The position numbers and the translations under genes are program-made. Of a DNA stretch of 64,000 nt, positions 47,667-59,768 are shown piece after piece. How positions within the stretch are numbered: position 1 is the stretch's first letter; the number at the start of each line of letters is the position of its first letter. Origin of the DNA: Paramecium tetraurelia (lineage: Eukaryota > Ciliophora > Oligohymenophorea > Peniculida > Parameciidae); assembly GCF_000165425.1 (NCBI RefSeq), contig NW_001799035.1, positions 110,741 through 174,740 of the forward strand. Direction: 5' to 3'. Under the pieces are notes generated by a model. It was not told the DNA's origin. It worked only from the letters and a program-made list of their open reading frames with translations, and did no database searches.

Positions 47667-48944
47667 ATGCTCTTCTCAAAGGAACCATCCAATAAAAGAA
47701 AGTTCAAATATCGTAATATCCTTTCAGTGAACTTTGATTTCTTCACTTAATACTAAATACTCAATAAAACTTAAAAGAATACTTAATAATCAATATCCAT
47801 TCTAATCTTATAATTAATAATCGTCAACCTAATTATACTATACATACACCTTGATCTCAAAAATTAATAATTTAGAAACATCTAAGCATAAGCATTTTCA
47901 TGTCATTAATACTCAAAAACTTTTAGAACCAAAGTGGCATCAGAAAAATTTTCAAAAAAGCAGAAGATAGAACTTAGAACTTATTTGCTTAAAAAAAACA
48001 TAAATTCCAGAGTCAAGATAGTAGATTATATTGAATTATTGAAAAATAAATCATAATCAAATCTCTAATGCAAATACTCAGATCTATTTATGGATTAATC
48101 ATTTCAGAAATCATCACTTCCTTTTAAGTAAAAAAGCCTACAAAAAACAAAGGAAGAATATAGAAATCATTTGTAACTCCTTTTAAAATGGTATATTTTT
48201 AATTCATTTTAGTACACATAAAATTGCTAAAATTAAAAATGGATCAAATCTGTAAACTCTAATTAATTAATGTACACAATAAATTCCAAAATGATCCTTA
48301 ATAATAGATTAATTATCTAATATCTAGATGTAGGTGTGTAATTGTATAGCAATCAGAAAAATTATCATTAAACCTATTGAGGATTACAGGACTTGATTCT
48401 AAAATATTTCATTTTTTGTTCAAACCTAAGCAAGATTTCCCTCAATCACATTATTAATTTTTAATTGATGAGAACTTCTTTTTAAATTATAAATTCTGTA
48501 AACCTACTAAATATGATATTTATTATCGGGTTTATGGAGCTGGTGAATTACCATTAGAATTTTAAGTATAACTTGGTCAATTATAAAGCAAAAATTCAAA
48601 GATTCTGATTAATCAGCTTTCTTAATTAAAGATTAAATCCCTTCGATTGATTAAGATTTTGTAAGGAAAATTGTTTATTATTAAAAAAATCTATGTGAGC
48701 AAGTTTTAAAGAATAATTAAATTTAGATGAAAACATAACAATAGTATTATGTTAAGATAGTCAATACTATCCAATCTTATTGTTTCGGAAAACTTGTTTG
48801 GAAACTTTCCACATATAACAAGATCAAATAGGTACTTATTTGAAAAGATGGAATTAGAGTAATAGAATAAAGCCTATTCTTAAAGAATAAAATAATCAAA
48901 AGCACTTGAAAGTTGAATTTAATAATTTGATAAAGCAATCATGA
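47667..48944 (+). CDS. Unknown basic protein
   Basis: 399 residues with introns 48330-48349 (20 nt), 48695-48726 and 48832-48857. The N-terminus is MLFSKEPSNKRKFKYRNILS; the central part is basic (KIELRTYLLKKNINSRVKIV). A C-terminal half follows with a conserved-looking YDIYYRVYGAGELPLEFQVQ and many Lys/Leu/Ile residues. No domain is recognised. Glutamine is encoded mostly by TAA. Splicing gives an exact reading frame to TGA, which supports the model. The short divergent spacer to the OSBP-related gene implies a shared bidirectional promoter. Confidence 0.6.
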
Positions 48945-49139
48945 AGATTTGATCTAAATGATATTTTTTACTTTTTAAAATTTTTATTGAACTCAAGTTA
49001 ATTTATTAATTTTCTAAATCATCTTTCATATAACAGATTCCTTCCCTGGGAATACATTTTTTGTTTCAAGAATTAAATTCCCTAATTATGTATAAGTAAA
49101 ATTATTTAAATTTCTTTTAATAATATAATTAATTTTTAT

Positions 49140-49902
49140 ATGACTCACCCGTTAAGAGTAGATGATTTTGTTGATGAACTTCGAAAATATGATAGAAAAG
49201 AAGACTTTATGGCAGTAATGAGAACTTACGAATAAAGGTATTCTAAAATTCGAAATTAGATATTATGATTAATTTGAATAATTTGCAAATAACAACTTTC
49301 CGCCTGAGTTATAGAGATAACAAATGCCAAAACAAGAATAACTATTCAAGCAATAACCTTAATATTAAAAACCTCCGATTGTTCGCTCAAGTTCAGCAAA
49401 TAAATTAGATTACTAAGATTAATACTAAATATTTCCTTAATAGGCAATTTAACAACCTTAAATACCTTAAAGACTACAATCAAGAGGTGAAATTTAAGAT
49501 CCTTTTAAGAGACCATAAGAGCAATTTGACAATCGATTAAGTCCTGTTGCCTAATAGGATCCCTTTAGAGGTTTAAATAAATAGCAATATATTACGCAAC
49601 AAAGAAACCCTGCTTAGATTCCAACTCAATAAGTGCCATTTTCCCCCTTTCTAGGTTAACCTGTAACAAATAATGCTTAATAAATTGGTCTACCTTTTGG
49701 AAACTAGGTTGGAATTCCAAACAACAATCCACAGTTCCAAAATTATGGAGCTTAATAACACTAGTTTTATGAACAACCAATATATTAATAATAGCAAACT
49801 ATATCATACCCAAAAACAGGGACAAACTAATAATAGTAAATGGATGCCTTTCTTAATGATATAAGATCTTAAAGGATACAGAAGTAATAGTAATACAAAT
49901 GA
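49140..49902 (+). CDS. Gln/Pro/Asn-rich disordered protein
   Basis: 246 residues with one 22-nt intron (49238-49259). A short ordered start (MTHPLRVDDFVDELRKYDRK) gives way to low-complexity sequence dominated by Gln, Pro, Asn and Phe (QRLQSRGEIQDPFKRPQEQF; QVPFSPFLGQPVTNNAQQIG). No folded domain after residue 40. Repeated DPF-like triplets (DPFK, DPFR) resemble endocytic adaptor-binding motifs, which is suggestive only. With the standard code this gene disappears because nearly every second codon would be a stop. Confidence 0.65.
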
Positions 49903-50030
49903 AATTTAATACTTATTAATATTAAATATGTAAATGATAAAATATGAAAATCTCATTATGAAATAATTAAAACATGGAAGGAAAATGAGAACTTATACTG
50001 ATAATGAAGTATATATAAAATATTCCATCA

Positions 50031-51499
50031 TCAATTATGCACTTCCGTGCTTAATCTTTTAATTGGTGGTAGTACTTGGGATAATCGCTTAAATGACTGT
50101 GTTTCATTTCTCCTTGATGTTTATGGCAGGATAGCATTACTTTTGGATTTTAAAGATGCTCTTGGTTTTTATATGGATAAAGCAACAGGTTTTTTATAAT
50201 CCTTAAATAATGGACATCCATATTCATCATATTCAACTTGCATAACAGGATGATTTAACACTTCCGAACACGAAATCCTTTGGTCAGGTTTTGGATTCAA
50301 CATTTTCATAAGTAGATTTAATACTAAAATAATAAAAGAGGCTTACATTATCTATTTCCGAAACAATCATCTAGCAATTTATTCATGTTTATGTTACATT
50401 CTTTATTTAATTACTTTAAATTGTTTCCTGAAAAGAGTGGTTTTGTAGTAGTTCTAAATAGATTAAATTTAATACAATTCATAAAGTAAGCATCCTAAAC
50501 TAAATACGTCGCATTTCTCATTATATGATTTAGATTTGTCTTCCTCACATATAAAGATCTCTGGTGCCATATAACCATAGGATCCACAAAATTAATAAAC
50601 ATTAAGTTATTTTTAAATTGTGGAAGAAACTCCAAAATCGCTTATTAATGGACTGTCTTAGGCTGATAAACCAAATTACTTAAGGGAGACTGGTTTTCTA
50701 AAAAGAATATTCCCTGGTTTTATGTCTCTATGCATCAAACCTTTCATTCTATTATTTTTATACCTATATCATGCATATATTTGATTCCTTCTACAATTTA
50801 TCGAAAAATTACTTTCACAGTTAGAAATGGCAATGGTTCTTCTAACTTTTTTATTGCTTAATCTAAGTTGCCACCTCTACATAATTCAGTGATTAAGTAA
50901 ATTTGAGCTTTTTTTTCAAAAACATCATACAATTTTAATATATTTTGATGATTCATATATTTCATTACTTTTACTTCATTGTCAATTTATTCCTACTATA
51001 AATTATATTATTACTCTCCATTATGTTGGATCTTGTAACATGAGCATTTTTTTAAGAAATGCTTTAATTGCTACTTTAGTACCGTCAGCCTTTGATTTTC
51101 CAATATAAACGCTGGCAAAACTACCACTACCAATTAATTTTTCAATTTCATAATATTTTTGGTAATCCATCAGTGGTAATTTCTATTTTAGAAAGATTTC
51201 CCACATCCCTGGTTATTCAATAAATTAATATTCTATCGGTTTAGATAATAAGTCAGTCTCTAACAATAGGGAATTCTGTTATTTGTTTGATTTAATTTAA
51301 AAACGCAGATGGCTGCTTAAAGAAACCATTTTTACACCTTTGTCAGACTTTAAATAATTTTGTAAAATTTTACAGTTCGATAAAGTTTTGAATCAGATAG
51401 GATTAGAGTAATTTTCCTTCCATTTTTAGTAAGGAATCTGGAACTAATTATTCCAGTTGGTACATCATAAGATTTATTGAAGAGCTTAATAATTTGCAT
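50031..51499 (-). CDS. Serine/threonine protein kinase
   Basis: 451 residues with introns 51348-51373, 50996-51014 (19 nt), 50741-50763, 50454-50475 and 50324-50346. An N-terminal extension of about 130 residues precedes the kinase domain. Seen: Gly loop IGSGSFASVYIG, VAIKAF Lys, NEVKVMKYMNHQNILKLYD, catalytic loop LMHRDIKPGNILF, DFG in LISDFGVSST, GSYGYMAPEIF, DVFSLGCLLYEL, and the subdomain XI Arg in PDQRISCSEVLNHP. All catalytic residues are present, so it should be active. It belongs to the large ciliate group of CAMK/ULK-like kinases; the closest family is not assignable by eye. The 19-nt intron is needed to join two conserved blocks. Confidence 0.9.
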
Positions 51500-51599
51500 A
51501 TAAATTAATCAATTAAATAAAATTTTACTAGTGATATATAAATCGTAATCATTATTGATATTCACAGAATTAAAAAGTTATATCTTTTACATACCAACA

Positions 51600-52520
51600 A
51601 ATTGACAAATTATTAAAATCCCTTTAGGTACTATATAAAGCTTCTAAAAAAGTTGGTCTTTTTGTAGGATCTTTATCCCAACATTTAATCATCAACTCTT
51701 TCAAAAATGGAGGACCCCCCAGTTTATATTAAACTAAGATCAGACCTTCCGTTATCTACTGTTACTAATTTCATGATAGCAGATGGATTAGTGGAAAATT
51801 ATTTATTTATATGGAGTTTCTCTCAACATATTTCCTATAAAACTATCTAAATTTCATAAGAACTGAATTTTTTACTGCCTATGAATAGACACCAGCTTTT
51901 ATTGTATATGGAAGATTTTAAAACACTTCTGGAGCATCCAATTCTATTGTTATATATATAATATAAAAAAGTTCCCAAAACACCTGTCATTTATTCACCA
52001 TTATCTGCTTGCGCTCTAGCCAAACCAAAGTCTGCAATCTTAATATTTATTCTATTTGAATCGTAGGTCTATTCAAGTAATTTACTACTCAATATAAAAT
52101 TTATATACTTTAATATCTTAAGGTCTCTATGTATTAATGGAGGATTCAATTTGTGTAAATGAAGCATTCCATCAGCTAATTGAATTGCCATTTTTACCCT
52201 TAGTTACCAATTTATTGCTAAGTGTTTGTTTTACACAACAAGTCAAAGAGTGTTCCTCTAGCACAATATTCTGCTACATTATATAATTCATCTTCTTTTT
52301 ATGAGATTCCCAAAATCTATACAAAATTTGAATGTCATTATATAGTCACTAAAGCTCAAATTTCTCCTCTAAACTCTTTTAAATGATCCTCATTTAATCA
52401 TTTAATCTTCATCTTTTTTAAAGCAACTTCTCCGCCTTTCCAATATCCTTTATTTACAGTACAACTACTTCCTGTTCCTTTTAGAGTTCTAACTTCAATT
52501 AATCATGGTTAAACATCCAC
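51600..52520 (-). pseudogene. Decayed kinase gene (TKL/Ser-Thr type)
   Basis: Kinase motifs are readable in order but in several frames. GTGSSCTVNKGYWKGGEVAL with KKMKIK is broken by TGA after MKIK; then HLKEFRGEI, FVQILGISQKEDELYNVAEY, MLHLHKLNPPLIHRDLKILK, and IKIADFGLARAQADNGEQMT. The HRDLK and ADFGLA motifs show a once-functional kinase with similarity to tyrosine-kinase-like proteins. At least two TGA codons and two frame changes lie within the domain and no GT-AG pair repairs them. It stands directly upstream of the intact kinase on the same strand but is not a close copy of it. Confidence 0.65.
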
Positions 52521-52779
52521 TCCGAGACATCTAAGAATTAATAAATAAATCTCTTTACTTTTGCATTATTTATGAAAATAATCAACAATTTAAAAGCCGT
52601 TCGATTAGGGTTGATCAATTTTATCAAAGACCAAAGATTTCTAAATTTAGTTTAGAATTGGCTGATTAAATTCTTAGATTTTACACATTTTATTTAATTT
52701 GATTATTTTGCTTAGTTCTCAAATTTAAAAACCCCTCATCATTTAACAATACTTTGGTAATTAAACATTTTAATTAGAT

Positions 52780-54000
52780 AATGGAGCTAGTATTTTTGTT
52801 TGTTAAAATTCAATTGGTTTGTTGAGTAATTGTTCAGAATCATCATCTTCATTTTATTAATCGTTCATGATATGATGATGATTATCATCAGATAAATTCA
52901 ATCCTTCTTATTCTCTTTGTGATTATTTATTAGATTGATTTTTCTTTAACTCTGTATTTTTAACATTTATAGATTCTTTTTAATTGTCAATCATTTAATC
53001 CTTCCAAGACTATTATTTATTATTGTATCATCTAAATTTTTTAGAGAGAGGCTACTGCTTTTATAGGATATGATTTTGACTTATAATTTGAAGGTTCTAA
53101 TTCAACTACTTCTTCATATTTTACTACTTAATTGCTTAAGAAATCATATATATTATATTCCCCTCTTGTGGCTTAAAATAAGGGCACTTTTTTTAGAGTC
53201 ACGATAGTCTGTTAAAAGTTTATTCAATAATCAACTTGCAATGCATGAAAAGCTTATTTGACTACACTACTGTAAGTAGATTCTCCATTGATATAATTAG
53301 TACTTTACTTCAAGGCATAAAAGATATGAGTAAATACAGAGAATATTGTATAATTCATCTGCCATAGCAATTGCAAGACCTAATTATAAATTAATTAAAT
53401 GCTATTCCTAAAATTATATGTTGGTAGTGAAGTTTAATAATTTTTCCATAAGTTCATCATGTTGCTTAATCTTACTACGCTTAGTCTTTGCTTTTACATT
53501 CCATTCTTATTATTGAAGAATGGAATCATAGCATAATTACCTTCAAAGACCTTAGATAGAATTTATGAAAATTCACTTTCTCCAATAAAATATTTGAATA
53601 AGAATACAATAAATTTGTAAAAAAATTAAGTTCTAGTTTTATCTTTAGAGCTTTTCATTTATTTTTATTCCTAAAAATTTTTGATAAATTTCCAAAATAG
53701 CATTTGGAGAAAATGTTTAATGTTAAAGGATAATAGTTTCTTATGGACCTTTTTTTACATAGTTATGTATTAATTGCAACGCTTTAAATGCTATTATCAC
53801 AGATTTAGCTAGATTCGATTTGATAATTTCTCATAAAATTTAGGAATTTTTTCTTTCTTCTACCATGCTTTACAATGAAGATATCTGAAATATTGTTAAC
53901 AAGGAGCTGCGTCAACTTCTTCTAAACACACAGCCACCCAAAAATCGGTCTTTTTTAAGCCACTTTACTGACTAACTTTACTAATCTTGTTGAAGATTAT
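52780..54000 (-). pseudogene. Decayed ANTH/ENTH-like gene
   Basis: Minus-strand text in shifting frames: TDFWVAVCLEEVDAAPCQQY, FRYLHCKAWQKKEKIPKFYE, then in another frame NLAKSVIIAFKALQLIHNYV and KKGPQETIIL, then FYKFIVFLFKYFIGESEFSQ, and GLAIAMADELYNILCIYSYL. The AFKALQLIHNYVKKGP stretch resembles the KALxxLHxxLxxGP helix of AP180/CALM-type clathrin adaptors, followed by a Ser/Gln/Asn-rich tail as in that family. The assignment is tentative. Several one-base shifts and TGAs separate the pieces, so I call it a pseudogene. Confidence 0.4.
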
Positions 54001-54079
54001 GGCTATTAAAAGTCTTTAAATTCAAATGAATGACTTGTATCTGTTTCTTTATTTTAATTAATTGTCTCTCTATTCAATA

Positions 54080-54640
54080 TCTCATTATTTGATTAGCTTC
54101 TTAGATGGATCTATTATTACACTCCACTATAAAAGTATTATATTAAGCCTTACTTATATTACATAATAATAAGAAATTAATATATTTTCTATTTATTCAG
54201 CTGATATTCTATCCTTCTGGATTATTGACGAGTAATTATTTGATTAAACTTTTTAATTTCAAACTATGTACACCCCATTAAAAATTATATAAATAAACTT
54301 ATACTTTCCTTCCCAATTAGGAATTTAATCATATCGGACTTTAAATATCATATATATCCACTTTGTTAGTGATTGGCAATCTTTGAGAGAAATCTTTTAT
54401 TCTGGAGCTCTTACATGTTCAAAAGCGTTCATTTCAATTTCTTCTTTGATTGTTCCCAAATATTCATTTGGTATTTGCTCATATTGCTTATTAGAATTTG
54501 AGATATACTTAGAAAAAACAGCGTTAAAAATTCCGTAATTATGCTTGCTTGTCTTATCCAATTAAAATATTTTATGGTCTGATACAGTGAATAGATTTAT
54601 TATTTATATATTTTAAAAAAGGAACAGATCATTTCAAACC
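54080..54640 (-). pseudogene. Possible gene fragment, unknown
   Basis: One open stretch reads FTVSDHKIFQLDKTSKHNYG, NSNKQYEQIPNEYLGTIKEE, APEQKISLKDCQSLTKWIYM and QIPNWEGKYKFIYIIFNGVY before a TGA. It looks protein-like, but there is no clear start. It may be the 5' part of the decayed gene downstream or a separate remnant. Confidence 0.3.
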
Positions 54641-55385
54641 TAAATCTCATCATTAGTATGAAAACAAATTTAATGTTTAGAAAAATCATAATATAATAAT
54701 ATCAAAATCATAATTATATCTAAACAGATATTTATTAATCTAACATATAATATTATTACATAGTTTGGAAACACCAAAGAAGATGTTAAAAGTTATTATA
54801 AGTTTGTAAAGTATGAAGGATTAGAATTAACCAGTGTCAGGTGTTAAGTGACTAATTTTAAGTCAAAAATTTAAAAAGATTCTTTTAACTTCTTTTATTA
54901 ATATTTAAAAGTTGAAAAATATTTACAAAATATTAGTTTTAGAAAAACATAAGAACAAAGAATAAGATTAAGAATTGGAGACAATTTTATGATAAATTAA
55001 ACTTTAAGACATGTGAGAAGAATCTTATTGAACTTGATAAAAGATTACATCATTAAAGAAGGTGAAGGGGTATATAGGAATGAACTACATTCTATAGAAA
55101 TTTATTTTACCAGAATTAAAGTAGCTGAGCTGATGAGTTAATTAAACTTAAGAGAGAAAATAATTTTCAAAATAAGCCTAAAGATATGTTTAGTTAAAAA
55201 TCTTTTTCTTAATGTTATTAATTATACACTAAGATATCAATTAGTTAAAATGAATATGTCATCCATATTAAATGCACCTTTCAAGAAAAAGTAAAAATAT
55301 AACTATTAAATTAACATACTTATAAAAATACAGTGATCAATATGTGGAAGATTTAAAAATTATGATTTAAATTTATATAAGTATA
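54641..55385. other. Unassigned region, one long open plus frame
   Basis: From about 54770 to 55340 the plus strand is open without TGA for about 190 codons (reads, for example, DYIIKEGEGVYRNELHSIEI). Composition is rich in Ile, Asn and Lys, there is no convincing start, and I recognise no domain. An open frame of this length is possible by chance in such A/T-rich DNA when TGA is the only stop. Left unassigned. Confidence 0.3.
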
Positions 55386-56746
55386 TCATTCATCCTAAAA
55401 TTTTGCTGATTAGGCTTGCTATTCGTATGAACTATATCCTGAATTTCTTAACTAAGAAGGTAGCAAAATATTAAACGATGCTTAACTTTAAGACTATGAT
55501 TACGAAGCTTCTATTAATAGATGCTATATTTATTTACCTTGAATAATTCTATTCACTGAACTTGGATGATTGTGATATTTAATTGTACTGGGTGAAGTAG
55601 CTCCCTAAATATAAATCTAAGTAGATTATATTATTACTTGCTTTAATCTCTCTTAAGAAAAAATCTTTTATTTTTCAAGTTCCTTTAGAAAGACATTAAA
55701 TATTTCTGATTTATCATTAATTTAATTTAAGGTTATTAAAAGTACAGAGAGTATTTTCGAACAATTAACAGTTTAAAACAATTCAATCAAAATATTTCTC
55801 ATTGATGCACTGAAATCATACTATTAATTAGTATTATAAGGAAATATCTTCTAGATTTCTTCAATTAATTCTTATTATTGAATATTGCAATATTTTCCAA
55901 AATAATAAATAGTGAAAATGTGCACATCATTTATTATGATCTTTTGCCTTTCAAAATAAACAAAGTCATTTATTGCATTATATAAAAAAATTTGTCTTTT
56001 TTTGATTTGTGATAATAATAATATTAGGATTACTAGCGAAACACTTCTAAATAGTTTTTGTAAAATGATCCCCCTATTTAACTTTCTCATAGTTGCATAG
56101 ATTTATAAAGATACCATCATTTGACTCAAATGTTCCTCCTAATTATGTGAATTCTCCATTTATGATCTCAATTTTATTTTATAAATCATATTAAACAACA
56201 TTCTGGTAACCCAAAGTCGCATTTTTAGTGTTTGCTTCAATAGAAGTAACAAATATTCCGGCGATGGCAAACTAAAAAGATAGTAAAACAGTCTACTTAT
56301 ATTGAATGCTGATTAAATTATGAGTTAATTTCGAGCATATAATCAGTTTCAATACATCTTTTAGCTATATATTTACAAAGCTAAAGAGGTGCTATATATC
56401 TAAAATTTAGATCATATTTGATCGTCTTCTAATAATATAAATCAAAAATGTTCTTATGGTTAACTTTATAGTCATCCTCTGGATAAGTGAATTATTTCTG
56501 AGTTTTCTTGCAAATGTATAATAGTTTTTGTTAGAAGTTGGTTTGAAATTCAAAATTATCATGAGAAATTTAAGCAAGTAATACCTATAAGCTTGAATTT
56601 CTTGAGAGATTAGAGGTTTATATATAATGATTTTAAACAATAACTGAACTCCCATTGGTGTCTGAAATCTATTATTTATCATGATCATTTGGATGGTGGT
56701 CATCGCTATTGCATTGACATAATAATTTTGAAAAGAATTTTTTCAT
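55386..56746 (-). CDS. Unknown protein; reading frame needs one base shift
   Basis: About 445 residues. Start MKKFFSKLLCQCNSDDHHPN lies 25 bp after the K+ channel stop. One 25-nt intron joins LEINSQFNQHSIQ to FAIAGIFVTSIEANTKNATL. The centre reads GEFTQLGGTFESNDGIFINL; the C-terminal part reads FPYNTNQQYDFSASMRNILI and HHNHPSS-like text and ends in a Gln/Ser-rich tail. The two halves are in different frames, and the junction falls at an A7 run (about 56000-56015), so either one base is missing or extra, or a non-standard splice is used. No family recognised. Could be intact with a sequencing error, or in early decay. Confidence 0.5.
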
Positions 56747-56771
56747 TTATTTATAATAAAAGTATATTTAT

Positions 56772-58183
56772 TCATTTATTATCTATCTTATAGATAAGAT
56801 TTTCATTTGCTTTTATTAATTCTTCCTACAACTAAGATGTTTATTTGAGATTTTCTTTAAGCGAATTAAATCCACTATTGATTTCTTCCAATTAACTTCC
56901 CAAAGCTCTTGCTGCAACATATTTACGAGTGGTTAATTTTAATTGAATAGCATATTTTTTCATCTTTTTACTCATATCCGTAAATTCATCTTCAGTCAAA
57001 TCAAGATGTCTAGAAAATGAGTGATAAATACCTTTTTGCATAATGCATACGACCAAATATGGTTATAATCATTGCTGCCTCCTATTGCATTTATTTTTTT
57101 AAACTCAAACGATCAATTAAAATGACAACCTTGTTTTCCAATGTAGTTAAATATGATTCATTTGTGATGATCACAATCATGGAGGACACAACAAAGTTTC
57201 CCAATATACAAACTACACTCATTACTAAACGTCCTAATAATGTTCTGGTATAATAATCACCATATCCCAACTAAAATTTAATATAGAAAATACAGTAGTG
57301 CTTGTAACTATCACACACCACATGGAATTAGCATAACTACTAAAATCATTGCTGCTAACATCGATTCTATTTAAAGGACTCTCACATATTCTTAAACAAT
57401 AACCAAATACAAATATTAGAAGAATCATAGCACTATAATTCACTGTGAATGGCTAATTTCTATTCATTGATTTCTAATTACCTCATTAGAGATTTTATGG
57501 TGAACATATAATCAGCTTAACTGGCATATAAACTGCATACTCGGTCAGTTCTATTAGAATGCCAATATGAATTCAATAAGGTTGTTCGAATAAAGAATAT
57601 TACTCGAAACGCTAGAGTCAAACAAAGTAATTCATTTGCATAATAATATACCTATAATATTTAAGTATGGTTTACATCTCCTTCAACAAAATTATTAGTA
57701 AAGTAGAAACTAATACTATCTAAAAAAGGTAAGGGAGATGCGGCAATAATGATTATTTCCATCAACAACTCTACATGCTCCTTTGTAAATCCACTATACA
57801 CATCTCCTTTACTCTCTCTCCATTTGAGCTTTGCTTGATTTCTAACTAAGGCCAGTCCCATTAATATTAAATTTGATATAAAAATCACCCACAAAATCAC
57901 TAATCTTGCTTCCTGTTATTAATCATAATGAATTAATTCTAAAGTAATCACCGTTAATCCAGTCCCAATTAAATTAAAAACAAAAAAGCTCAAATCCAAC
58001 ATCCTAAAACTGAATTGACTTTAACTAAATCAAATACCGTTGAAAATATAGATTAGTCACTCTGCCATCTTCCAAAGAATCACCTGAAGATTCTAGATCG
58101 AAAAAAGGGGTCTTATTTTAGATAGGTTCTTATGGTTAATTTGCTTATGTATTAAGACGTTCTTGATCTGGCTGTGTCTGCAT
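56772..58183 (-). CDS. SK-type (small-conductance Ca-activated-like) K+ channel
   Basis: 438 residues with introns 58010-58037, 57460-57481, 57271-57293 and 57010-57031. Hydrophobic segments match S1-S6: FFVFNLIGTGLTVITLELI, LVILWVIFISNLILMGLALV, the S4-like FRVIFFIRTTLLNSYW, then the pore helix SSYANSMWCVIVTSTT with selectivity filter LGYGDYY, and S6 SVVCILGNFVVSSMIVI. Low charge in S4 and the S6-proximal helix HYAKRHLDLTEDEF followed by a coiled C-terminus fit SK/calmodulin-gated channels. K+ channels shape ciliary reversal and membrane potential in Paramecium. Calcium gating through calmodulin is inferred from the family. Confidence 0.88.
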
Positions 58184-58459
58184 TTAATTTAATTAAAATT
58201 AATAAATATAAACTCGTTGCAAGTATGGTTGACTTCACATTAATTATATTTCTAAGAATTTAAATCCTACCTTTTTTGGAATATTACTTAGAATTACTAG
58301 TAGTTTACTAAATATTAGTATTTCTAATCGTAGATTCAAAATTAAAAATGAACTAAAGTATTTTGAATATCTCCTTTATTAATTTGAATTGGTAATCATA
58401 TTTATTTCAAAATTTTATTATACTAGATTCTAATGTTAGATTTCAAATAATTTTTATAA

Positions 58460-58819
58460 TCAAATTAATTTCAAATCCTCAAGGTAAGGGATGATAATTG
58501 AACTAAATGGTTAATCAGGTCTTTCTAAGAATTTTAGATGCATTTCTTCAATATTTAAATGTTCTGAATCTATCAATGTATAATCCCTTCTGCCTACTTA
58601 TTGAAGTTTGATTCTTTTCAATTCATTTTACTTCATCTCTAATTCAATTACAATTCCATGTTCTTATAATTTAATAATAATCAAATCCTTATCTTCATCA
58701 TAATAAAGATCCTTGATCACTCTTGTCAATGAATTAGTCAAAGCCAATGTAATTTTGTTTAATTAATCATTTTGAATTTTGGCATTTTATTTCTAAATTT
58801 GAGATTATTGTTCATCCAT
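58460..58819 (-). CDS. Small unknown protein, intronless
   Basis: 119 residues without introns: MDEQQSQIQKQNAKIQNDQL, then LTRVIKDLYYDEDKDLIIIK and YTLIDSEHLNIEEMHLKFLE, ending IPYLEDLKLI before TGA. The text has normal protein character and TAA/TAG-coded Gln. No domain recognised. It is divergent from the B-box gene with 160 bp between starts. Confidence 0.6.
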
Positions 58820-58979
58820 TTAATTTTTCTATTGCTTAATACACATTTATTCATCATCTATGAACTATTAAATCCTAAATTCTGCTTCATAGACTTATTA
58901 TCTTAAAGTATTAAATTCCTCAATCATTTCTTATATGACTTACATTATTAAATTTGAACAAAATAATTATTAAATTTAT

Positions 58980-59750
58980 ATGAATAATCTTAAATGCTAA
59001 TCCTGTTTCAAATTTATTGCAATTGTACGATGCAAAGAATGTGACATCAATACTTGTTTCAACTGTGATGAAAATCTTCATTAAGATAAGAAGGATACTC
59101 ATTGCAGAACAACTATTTCATTCTAATCTCAATCAGCAAATTAACCTTAAGACGAGAATCTAATAGAAGTTATAAAGCAAAAGAAAAAACAATTACATGA
59201 ATTGAAGGAAAAAGAATCTCATTTGACTAAACACTATTAGGATAGAATGATATCAGCCAAGAAGAAATATGAATTACAAATTTCAGCCTTAGAGAATAGA
59301 TGTATAGTTAATAGTATATGTAGTGCAATAGGCTTAATAATTCATGAATGAAGTCAGTCAAGAAAATGGGGAAATTGATGTAGATAATATGTAGAGTGAA
59401 TTGGAGAATTTAGAAAAGAGTTTGAAAACAGAAATTAAATTAGCGGAAGAAGAATAAAAGAAATTGGATGAAAAAACTTTAAAAGTTGATACTTTGTTAG
59501 ATAGAGTTAAAAAGGCTACAGACATAGAACAATAACAAATATCTAAAATGAATGAAGTTATATAAATCTTTAAGGCTTGTTCAGAATAATTACAGAAAGA
59601 AAAAGTAATTATTGTGATCTATTTAAGGATCTATTGATGCTTGATAATGAAAAATTGATTGGAGAAGTAGAGATCTTTGCTAAATTCTTCGATGAAAATG
59701 GACCCTTGATGGAAGAATTAAATGCCTAAAAGAATAATGAATAATAATGA
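58980..59750 (+). CDS. B-box zinc-finger coiled-coil protein
   Basis: 241 residues with introns 59302-59323 and 59605-59627. The first 45 residues are a B-box-like zinc finger (LKCQSCFKFIAIVRCKECDI, NTCFNCDENLH). The rest is coiled coil (LIEVIKQKKKQLHELKEKES; LAEEEQKKLDEKTLKVDTLL). There is no RING or C-terminal sensor domain, so it is a TRIM-like scaffold rather than a likely ligase. The following gene starts 18 bp after the stop on the same strand. Confidence 0.75.
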
Positions 59751-59768
59751 AAATTTATTTTTGTTAAT

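Noticed and set aside
50880-51080. Frameshift in the intact kinase after VAIKAFLKK
   Set aside because: A 19-nt GTAATA...TAG intron at 50996-51014 joins the two conserved blocks exactly.
54770-55340. 190-codon open plus-strand frame as a real gene
   Set aside because: No start, no recognisable domain, and such a length is possible by chance when TGA is the only stop; left unassigned.
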